In this document: positions 33,773-39,799 of the stretch, in pieces
How positions within the stretch are numbered: position 1 is the stretch's first letter
How the letters are laid out: each line of letters opens with the position of its first letter
Position numbers and translations under genes: made by a program
Assembly (NCBI GenBank): GCA_945877265.1
Contig: CAMCRO010000005.1
Location: 1 to 39,799, forward strand
Length of the DNA stretch: 39,799 nucleotides
DNA from: Rickettsia typhi
GTDB lineage: Bacteria > Pseudomonadota > Alphaproteobacteria > Rickettsiales > Rickettsiaceae
Direction: 5' to 3'
Notes under the pieces: model-generated
The model's database searches: none
What the model was told of the DNA's origin: nothing
Seen by the model: only the letters and a program-made list of their open reading frames with translations

Positions 33773-35455
33773 ATGAATAATCAAAATTTGAATCTGTTAG
33801 TTGCAGTCTTACTCTCAATTGGAATAATGTTTGGGTGGCAGTATTTTGTTGAAAGACCAAAATTACAAAATCAAGTTGTCCAGCATCAAGAATATAATAA
33901 AGTGATTAGCGCTGTTGCTAGCGAGCAAAAAAACTCACAGGTTATAATTAGCAGGGAAGAGGCAATTGCTGGAGATAAAAGGGTGGATTTTCAAAATTCT
34001 TATATCAAAGGATCTGTAAATTTAGTGGGGCTTAGAATCGATGATTTAAGCTTTTTAAAATACAAGCAAGAAGCTGCAAAAGATAGTGCAAATGTTCATT
34101 TGCTTATTCCAAATAAAACTAAAGATGCTTATTTCGTAGAATTTGGATGGCATTCTAGCAATAAAGATATAATTTTACCTGGGCCAGATACTATGTGGAC
34201 TCCTTCAAGCAGCTCTTTTGCTGTTGGAGAGGCTGTAACATTTTCATGGATTAGCCCGCAAGATATTGTGTTTAAAATGGTTATGTCTCTTGATGATAAA
34301 TATATGCTAAATATCAGACAAGAAATAGTGAATAATAGCTCTAATACCTTATCTGTTCAGCTATACGGGCTTATGTATAAGACATTTAATTTTGAGCAAA
34401 ATAGAATGTCTGTGATTCATGAGGGCGCTACTGGTGTGTTCCAAGACGAGCTTAAAGAGCTTTCTTATAAAGATATAAAAGATAAAAAGAAAGTAGAAAA
34501 TAAATTAGGAAATATTAGCTGGCTTGGCATTACTGATAAATATTGGATGGTTATGTTTGTACCAGACCAATCATTTAATTATTTGAGTAATACAAGCTTC
34601 GCTATTAGAAATGGACTTGATAGATACCAGGTTGATTTTATTTCTCCTCTTCAAGTTGTGAATTCTGGAGATTCATTCTCAGTTTCTCATAGATTATTTG
34701 CAGGCGCTAAAGAATTGCCTGTTTTGGATGAATATGAGGAAAAATTAAATATTAAGCTTTTTGATAGAACCATCGATTTTGGCTGGTTCTATATTATTAC
34801 AAAGCCGCTTTTATATGTGCTGCATTTTTTCTATTCTATAGTGGAAAATTTCGGCATCAGCATAATGATCGTTACTGTTCTCGTGAAGCTTTTGATGTTT
34901 AGCCTTGCTAATAAATCTTATAAATCTATGAAGGTTATGAAAGAGCTGCAGCCACAAATTGAGAGAATCAAGACTAATTGTGGCGATGATAAAATGCGGC
35001 TGAATCAAGAAGTTATGGCTCTGTATAAATCGCATAAGGTTAACCCTTTATCTGGGTGTTTGCCTATGTTTATTCAAATACCTGTATTTTTCTCTTTATA
35101 TAAGGTTTTAAATGTTTCTATTGAAATGAGACATGCCCCATTTTTTGGATGGATAAAAGATTTATCTGTTGCTGACCCTACAAATTTATTTAATTTATTT
35201 GGGCTGCTGCCATTTAATCCGCCTTCTTTCTTGCATATTGGCATATGGCCATTGTTAATGGGCCTTACTATGTACCTGCAGCAAAAAATGTCTCCACCTG
35301 CATCTGACCCTGTTCAAGCACAAATGATGAAGATGATGCCGCTTATATTCTTATTCATGTTTGGTAATTTCCCGGCTGGGCTTCTTATATATTGGACATG
35401 GAATAATATTTTATCTATTGCACAGCAAGCTTATATAAATAAAAGTAATGCATAA
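33773..35455 (+). CDS. yidC: Membrane protein insertase YidC
   Basis: Inserts and folds inner-membrane proteins, alone or with SecYEG. The N-terminal helix (LLVAVLLSIGIMFGWQYF) is followed by a periplasmic beta domain (~residues 50-330). The conserved five-helix core begins with FGWFYIITKPLLYVLHFFY and includes NPLSGCLPMFIQIPVFFSLYKVL and the PAGLLIYWTWNN end. At 560 residues it is the long Gram-negative form. engB overlaps its last eight bases. Confidence 0.96.
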   Translation: MNNQNLNLLVAVLLSIGIMFGWQYFVERPKLQNQVVQHQEYNKVISAVASEQKNSQVIISREEAIAGDKRVDFQNSYIKGSVNLVGLRIDDLSFLKYKQEAAKDSANVHLLIPNKTKDAYFVEFGWHSSNKDIILPGPDTMWTPSSSSFAVGEAVTFSWISPQDIVFKMVMSLDDKYMLNIRQEIVNNSSNTLSVQLYGLMYKTFNFEQNRMSVIHEGATGVFQDELKELSYKDIKDKKKVENKLGNISWLGITDKYWMVMFVPDQSFNYLSNTSFAIRNGLDRYQVDFISPLQVVNSGDSFSVSHRLFAGAKELPVLDEYEEKLNIKLFDRTIDFGWFYIITKPLLYVLHFFYSIVENFGISIMIVTVLVKLLMFSLANKSYKSMKVMKELQPQIERIKTNCGDDKMRLNQEVMALYKSHKVNPLSGCLPMFIQIPVFFSLYKVLNVSIEMRHAPFFGWIKDLSVADPTNLFNLFGLLPFNPPSFLHIGIWPLLMGLTMYLQQKMSPPASDPVQAQMMKMMPLIFLFMFGNFPAGLLIYWTWNNILSIAQQAYINKSNA

Positions 35456-36077
35456 TAAAGAAGATATATCTCCTTTAGATAAAATTTTTTCAGGTAATAT
35501 AGATTTTATTTTTGGAGCAGATAAGGCTGGCATTTTACCAAAAGAATCTCTTTCTGAAATTGCTTTTGTTGGTAAATCCAATGTTGGCAAATCCAGCCTT
35601 ATTAATAACCTTACAAATAGGAAGGCCCTTGCTAGAGTTTCTCATACCCCAGGGCGAACAAAGCAGATTAATTTTTTCAAAGTAGCTGAAAGATTCTGCA
35701 TAGTCGATCTGCCGGGATATGGCTATGCGAAAGTTAGCAAAGCTGAACATGCAAATTGGGAAAAGCTAATTCTTAGCTATCTCTCTAAAAGAAAAACATT
35801 AAAATTAGTTATGCTTTTGATAGATTCAAGGCATGGAATGAAAGAGAATGACTTTAAAGTTTTAGAGCTTTTAAATGATTTATCGTTACATTATTGGATT
35901 ATTTTTACTAAATCTGATAAAATTTCAAACAAGGAGAGGGAAGCTTTAGAGAGTGGAGCTTTGATATTAAGCGATAACCCATATTGTAAAATTTTATTCA
36001 CTGATAATAAAGGCAAAGACGGAGTTAGTGATTTAAAAAATTCTTTATGGAAATATATTAACAGCCGTTTTTTTTAA
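35448..36077 (+). CDS. engB: Ribosome-biogenesis GTPase EngB (YihA/YsxC)
   Basis: Small GTPase needed for 50S subunit assembly and division. The G1 loop GKSNVGKSS is at 42-50. The G2 region is TPGRTKQINFF, G3 is DLPGYGYAK, G4 is TKSDK and G5 is near LFTDNKGK. The 209 residues are standard. The start lies inside the yidC 3' end, and the argB-like gene follows after 15 bases; yidC-engB-argB is a common alphaproteobacterial order. Confidence 0.95.
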   Translation: MHNKEDISPLDKIFSGNIDFIFGADKAGILPKESLSEIAFVGKSNVGKSSLINNLTNRKALARVSHTPGRTKQINFFKVAERFCIVDLPGYGYAKVSKAEHANWEKLILSYLSKRKTLKLVMLLIDSRHGMKENDFKVLELLNDLSLHYWIIFTKSDKISNKEREALESGALILSDNPYCKILFTDNKGKDGVSDLKNSLWKYINSRFF

Positions 36078-36092
36078 TGAGCGGAATAAATT

Positions 36093-36824
36093 ATGACAAA
36101 ATTTATATCTGATAAAACTAATTCCAAAGATACAACCGCACAATTGATCGTTATAAAATGCCATGCAGCGACATTGCAATCTGAAGAATATCTGAGAGAT
36201 TTTGCATCTAGCTGTTATGAACTAAGTCAGTATGGAGCGAAAATTATTATTATTCATGATATAATCCCTGCTGCATTAGGAATACTTGAAGAAAGTTATC
36301 ATGAGAGGATGCTAGCCCAAAAATACCGCGCATTTATTTCTGCATCTAAAATTATTTCTGCATTAAATGATTTGAATCTACATGCAGTTTCTATATTTGC
36401 GTCTAATTCAGAACTGATAAGAGCAGAATTTTCTCAGAGGAATGATCCTGATTTGCTTTTAGAAGATTATATAGCTCTTCCTAAAGAAGTTAATCCAGAG
36501 ATTTTGTTCTATTTAAGTGAAAGCTCTAATATTATCTCTATTATATCGCCAATTGGCTTATTTGAAAAAACAGGACGCGCTGTTTTATTAGATAGCAATA
36601 TAACGGCAGCTAAGATATGCAGTGCTGTTGACGGCAGTTATTTAATATTACAAAATGATGAGGAAATTAAGGAAGAGCTCGAAGAATTTATCGAGTCTGG
36701 CAAAATAGGTCTTTCGTTTGAGCAGGAATCTTTAATAAAAGCTACTAGCCTTGCTTTAAAAAGTGGCTCTATAAAAGTGAGAATTCCAAGATATAGCGAT
36801 AAATTAATTAATTCTTTTATTTGA
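36093..36824 (+). CDS. Degenerate acetylglutamate kinase-like protein (ArgB relic)
   Basis: A 243-residue intact frame in the usual place of argB. LIVIKCHAATLQSEEYLRDFASSC aligns with the ArgB start but reads KCHAA where KYGGHA is expected. IIIIHDIIPA stands where VHGGGPQI would lie. IISPIGLFEKTGRAVLLDSNITAAKI corresponds to the PIG..... NADxxA region, with the NAD triad lost. Nucleotide and substrate sites are therefore missing. No arginine-synthesis neighbours are present. It looks like a pseudokinase kept by coupling to engB or reused for another role; 'amino-acid kinase-fold protein' is the safe label. Confidence 0.65.
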   Translation: MTKFISDKTNSKDTTAQLIVIKCHAATLQSEEYLRDFASSCYELSQYGAKIIIIHDIIPAALGILEESYHERMLAQKYRAFISASKIISALNDLNLHAVSIFASNSELIRAEFSQRNDPDLLLEDYIALPKEVNPEILFYLSESSNIISIISPIGLFEKTGRAVLLDSNITAAKICSAVDGSYLILQNDEEIKEELEEFIESGKIGLSFEQESLIKATSLALKSGSIKVRIPRYSDKLINSFI

Positions 36825-37578
36825 TTTTTATCTTTATCCCATCATAAGCTGGTTTTATGTGAGAGGGAAGTGACCCTTTAAGCTCATTATATTCTAGTTC
36901 ATGCCCCATATTTGTTAGATATATTTCCTTCGGGGCAAATTCTTTCTCCCATTCTAAAACTTCCTTTAATCCGCTATGAGCTGAAGTTTTATTATAAGCA
37001 ACGCAATCTACTATCCAGGAATTAATATCTTTTAGATAGTGTTTACTCGCATCAGGAAATTCTGTGACATCGTTAGAATAAACAAAATTTTTGATCCGAA
37101 GGCCTAGACTCATATTCAGACCATGGATTTGATTAAAAAGCTGAATTTCTATTTTTCCTATTTGGAGCAAATCATAATTTTGGATCTCTATCGGCTCTAG
37201 AGGTTGAGGTAGTTCTCCCATAGGTCCGAATAGATAATTATGGTGTTTTAGTAATGAATCTAAAGTTATTTTATTGGAATATAATTTTAGCGGCTTATTT
37301 GCATTATATCCAAAAACACGAAGCTCATCTATTCCGGAAGTGTGATCTGCATGATCGTGAGTGCATATTAAAGCATCTAGTTTTTTGATGTTATGTCGGA
37401 GGAGCTGGCTTTTAATATCTGGGCCAAAATCTACTAAGATTGTTGTTTCCTCATCTCTTATTAATATTGCACTACGCATTCGTTTGTTGTATTTATCAGG
37501 AGAAGAACATACTCTGCAATTACATGCAATAACCGGGCAACCTAATGAAAAACCGCAACCTAAGATAATAACTTCCAT
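36817..37578 (-). CDS. MBL-fold metal-dependent hydrolase (PhnP-like)
   Basis: Metallo-beta-lactamase-fold phosphodiesterase-like protein of 253 residues. The metal motif His74-Asp-His76-Ala-Asp78-His79 is complete. An N-terminal Cys cluster (GCPVIACNCRVC, Cys14/19/21/24) matches the structural zinc site of PhnP-type proteins. It is close to the cytoplasmic enzymes cleaving cyclic phosphodiesters, but the substrate is unknown. Its 3' end overlaps the convergent argB-like gene by eight bases, and its start codon overlaps that of the divergent PAP2 gene. Confidence 0.9.
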   Translation of the reverse strand: MEVIILGCGFSLGCPVIACNCRVCSSPDKYNKRMRSAILIRDEETTILVDFGPDIKSQLLRHNIKKLDALICTHDHADHTSGIDELRVFGYNANKPLKLYSNKITLDSLLKHHNYLFGPMGELPQPLEPIEIQNYDLLQIGKIEIQLFNQIHGLNMSLGLRIKNFVYSNDVTEFPDASKHYLKDINSWIVDCVAYNKTSAHSGLKEVLEWEKEFAPKEIYLTNMGHELEYNELKGSLPSHIKPAYDGIKIKIK

Positions 37579-38236
37579 GGAATTAAAAAAATTTTTTTAT
37601 GATTGGTATGGGTATAATAAAGAAATATTTTTAAGTATAAATCATTCTTTTTCAGATTTATCAATTCAATATTTTTTTAAATTCATTTCTCAAATCTTCA
37701 ATATCAGTAGCTTTGCCATTTGTTATATTTTTTTAGTAATATTAGTGATTTTTTGCTCTAAAAAAAATCGTTTTTCAGAAGAGAGATTTTTAAATTTTTA
37801 TAATTACTTTGTGAAGATAGGCATTTGCTATGGATTTATCGGTCTTAGTTATGCATTGATGAAGTTTACTATTAATATGCCAAGACCATACTGTTCTTTG
37901 CTTGAAGGTAGCTTTGTTACTATACTTGATTTCAGTGGGGAGAGATGTTTGTCTAGCTTTCCTAGCGCTCATACAGCTATTGTTATACTGACTTCTTATG
38001 CTTTATGGCCTTTTGTGAGGTTACCTGTAAAATTAGGGCTAATTTGTTTGTCTCTATTAGTTATGTTATCGCGCATTATTCTTGCGATGCATTACCCTGC
38101 AGATATCCTATATAGTATTATCATAGTTATGATGATAATTTATCTAGGAGGCTTATTTTATAAGCTTCTTGAGCGCAGCATAATAGAATATGTGGGTAAG
38201 TTTTTTTATAAAAATCTTCGCTCCAAAATATCCTAG
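37577..38236 (+). CDS. PAP2-family membrane phosphatase
   Basis: A 219-residue membrane protein with about six helices and all three PAP2 motifs: KFTINMPRP (K96-x6-RP), PSAH (129-132) and SRIILAMHYPAD (165-176). It probably dephosphorylates a lipid phosphate such as phosphatidic acid or undecaprenyl pyrophosphate at the periplasmic face. The frame is open upstream to 37361 inside the opposite-strand gene, but homology begins around the ATG at 37577, which I use. No clear ribosome-binding site precedes it. Confidence 0.88.
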   Translation: MELKKFFYDWYGYNKEIFLSINHSFSDLSIQYFFKFISQIFNISSFAICYIFLVILVIFCSKKNRFSEERFLNFYNYFVKIGICYGFIGLSYALMKFTINMPRPYCSLLEGSFVTILDFSGERCLSSFPSAHTAIVILTSYALWPFVRLPVKLGLICLSLLVMLSRIILAMHYPADILYSIIIVMMIIYLGGLFYKLLERSIIEYVGKFFYKNLRSKIS

Positions 38237-38544
38237 TAGCCTTTTTACAAGATGAAATATTTATCTTTAATATTTTTCTCCCTTTCCCTGAGTAATTTTT
38301 TAGTTATGGGCTAGCATTAAATTTAGAAAATGTTCCAATGTTGGAATATTTTTTAAGTGTAACTAGTTGTTATGTAGCGCTTCATTTGAGGTGGTTATGT
38401 GCGCATAGTTCGAGCTAACATAAATATCTTTACTGAATTGATATATAAACTAGTTGTTTAACAACCATATAGTCTTTTGTTTGGTATATGAGGTTTTACT
38501 CCAGTATTCAAATTATTTGACTATAAAAATATGAAGGAAAATTT
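38237..38544. other. Intergenic region with palindromes, upstream of ankyrin gene
   Basis: No gene was seen in these 308 bases. AAAATG-TTCCAA-TG-TTGGAA-TATTTT near 38328-38354 is a 12-bp-arm inverted repeat with one mismatch; with its T-run it could terminate the PAP2 transcript or bind a regulator. AACTAGTTGTT occurs twice (38361-38371 and 38448-38458). The second copy runs into GTTG-TTTAA-CAAC, another small palindrome. These may regulate the ankyrin gene that follows. Confidence 0.4.
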
Positions 38545-39585
38545 ATGTCTAAAACATTTTCAGTAGACCCTTTTACAAATTTACGCTTATTCGAAGCATT
38601 CAAGCATTTCGCATCAGACGAAGCTGCATCTGGCGCTCTTACTGACGCACTAGCGCATGAAGCGAACCCAGACGCTTCTATAGCTAATATCCCGGATCTG
38701 CAGGACGCGTTGAGTGCTGCTTATAGCGCAGCAGAAGCAGCTCATAGAGCAGCGCCAGGCGGGGCAAGTGAGCTTGAAGATTACAATTTTTACCGCGATC
38801 TTAAACATTTTACAGTAAATTTAGGTTATGCTCCTTTACATTACGCTGTGCAGGTAAGTTTACCTAGAGCAGAAGGAATATATACTAATAGTATTACAGT
38901 ACTTCTTGAACATGGAGCAAGCCAGAGTAGTTTATGTGTGGCTTTAGAAGAAAGTATTTATAATGCAAGATTTAAATCCATTATGTCATATTCTGACTGT
39001 AAGGATTTAGTTTCTAATTATAATAGAGATCCAAGTTCTTATCATATTCCAGCTGAACTTGCAGGCGCTGTTGCAACACCTCTTCAACTGGCTTGTATGA
39101 GAGGTAATGCTGCGGATCAGATTAAAAATGCTGAAGAAGTAATGAAGTTACTCATCACTCATGGTGGACATTTTGATGCTGCATGTGCTAAATCTTACAA
39201 TGTAAAGATTATGTATCAACTAAATAATACTGATCCATATGATACTGCAAGATTTGAGGACGGAAGGCCTTATGATACATTTGAATTTTTAAGATGGGTA
39301 GTTGGATCTTGTACAAATAGTAATTCTTCTTTTTATTCGAATACTATGGAAGCTTTTACAAGCTTGTTAAGTTTACCTTTGGTGAAACAGTTTTTCCAAG
39401 GTAATGTTGCAAGTATTCGCAAAGAAGCACATGATACAATTTATCTACCTTATGCAGAAGATGCAGCTCAGATGAGAGATATTATCGCTCATAATGATGC
39501 AATGCAAGGTGTGTATGATGCGTTAATGGGAGAAGCTCATCCTGCGGGTGGTGGTGCTGGTGCTGCTTTGGAGCATGCGGCGTAG
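38545..39585 (+). CDS. Ankyrin-type hypothetical protein, probable effector
   Basis: A 346-residue soluble protein. Two or three divergent ankyrin repeats are visible: YAPLHYAVQ with ITVLLEHGAS (~residues 93-130), and TPLQLACMRGN with VMKLLITHGGHFD (~residues 175-210). The N-terminus is Ala-rich (LSAAYSAAEAAHRAA). The C-terminus ends in a Gly/Ala stretch (PAGGGAGAALEHAA). It does not carry the long C-terminal half of the two ankyrin paralogs on the left. AAGGAAAAT precedes the ATG, and a strong terminator follows. The Gly/Ala-rich ends make it less AT-rich than its neighbours. The function is unknown. Confidence 0.75.
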   Translation: MSKTFSVDPFTNLRLFEAFKHFASDEAASGALTDALAHEANPDASIANIPDLQDALSAAYSAAEAAHRAAPGGASELEDYNFYRDLKHFTVNLGYAPLHYAVQVSLPRAEGIYTNSITVLLEHGASQSSLCVALEESIYNARFKSIMSYSDCKDLVSNYNRDPSSYHIPAELAGAVATPLQLACMRGNAADQIKNAEEVMKLLITHGGHFDAACAKSYNVKIMYQLNNTDPYDTARFEDGRPYDTFEFLRWVVGSCTNSNSSFYSNTMEAFTSLLSLPLVKQFFQGNVASIRKEAHDTIYLPYAEDAAQMRDIIAHNDAMQGVYDALMGEAHPAGGGAGAALEHAA

Positions 39586-39600
39586 AATTCACAAACTATA

Positions 39601-39632
39601 GAGATTCTGGGCTTGACCCGGAATCTTTTTTA
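39601..39632 (+). terminator. Intrinsic terminator of the right-end ankyrin gene
   Basis: AGATTCTGGG (39602-39611), loop CTTGA, CCCGGAATCT (39617-39626), then a run of T. The ten-bp stem has one G-U pair. It begins 16 bases after the stop codon. The stem sequence also looks like part of a dispersed palindrome (cf. CATTGCGAGC just after it). Confidence 0.75.
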
Positions 39633-39653
39633 TCGTCATTGCGAGCTTAGCGA

Positions 39654-39799
39654 GGCGTTGTTGCATGGAAGGAGGTGTATAAATTAATGGAGGTATTTGG
39701 AGGTAGGTGTTTTAAGCTGCGATTATGAGATTAATAACTTTGCATTTAATTTTAGCTTGAGTTTCTCTAGTATTTTCCTTTTTGTTGCTCAGATAATCA
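39654..39799. repeat. Right copy of 146-bp terminal inverted repeat
   Basis: Exact reverse complement of 2-147. It contains GGAGGT-type motifs (39670-39710) on this strand and GCGTTGTTGC at 39655-39664, a ten-mer shared with the repeats behind lpdA and gltA. It is preceded by CGTCATTGCGAGC (39634-39646), a motif that I recall from Rickettsiales dispersed repeats. The window ends inside it. Confidence 0.9.

Noticed and set aside
37361-37576. Upstream extension of the PAP2 frame
   Set aside because: It is the antisense shadow of the MBL hydrolase N-terminus and shows no membrane or PAP2 character.

Overview
The window reads as a contig from an AT-rich intracellular alphaproteobacterium of the order Rickettsiales. 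The evidence is a 17 kDa-antigen-type lipoprotein, a virB8-virB9-virB10-virB11-virD4 block without the remaining vir genes, rickettsial-type gltA, dksA, ygfZ and nfuA, large ankyrin-repeat proteins, and many short palindromic repeats between genes. A flagellar motA-motB pair points to a lineage that kept motility genes, such as the Midichloriaceae (Jidaibacter- or Midichloria-like); that placement is inference.

Layout. Both ends carry the same 146-bp sequence in inverted orientation (2-147 and 39654-39799). At 350-8269, two divergent paralogous ankyrin proteins, probably effectors, flank a beta-carbonic anhydrase. At 8418-11539 a minus-strand operon runs CDF transporter, tadA, motA, motB. At 11823-13777 a plus-strand operon runs 17 kDa lipoprotein, znuC, znuB. 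At 13812-15168 there is a lysine-less aminotransferase-like gene directly behind tRNA-Glu, and a 56-aa YdcH/DUF465-type gene. At 15234-20211 lie a BioC/NDUFAF5-like methyltransferase, lpdA, ygfZ, two small genes, nfuA and a GNAT acetyltransferase, followed by a decayed frame. At 20403-27982 a minus-strand type IV secretion block is followed, just past virD4, by a 643-aa protein with a CKSGKDR phosphatase motif. At 28135-38236 are housekeeping genes: dksA, gltA, truA, rodA, rmuC, yidC, engB, an argB-like relic, an MBL hydrolase and a PAP2 phosphatase. A third ankyrin-type protein with a strong terminator closes the window.

How the parts fit. The secretion genes form the conserved coupling and outer-core half of a Rickettsiales (rvh-type) T4SS. 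The phosphatase next to virD4 is the best candidate secreted substrate: its CX5R motif matches bacterial phosphoinositide phosphatases (SopB/IpgD, Legionella SidF/SidP). The three ankyrin proteins are further effector candidates, and the two large paralogs share a long non-ankyrin C-terminal half ending in a GSH-containing block that resembles a HicA fold. Two intact frames, HisC-like and ArgB-like, keep their fold but have lost catalytic residues, which suggests retained pseudoenzymes.

Most interesting items: the phosphatase beside virD4, the two pseudoenzymes, the HicA-like tails of the ankyrin paralogs, the short VirB9, the flagellar motor pair, and the inverted repeats at the window edges. 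All functional calls are from reading the sequence; no database search was run.
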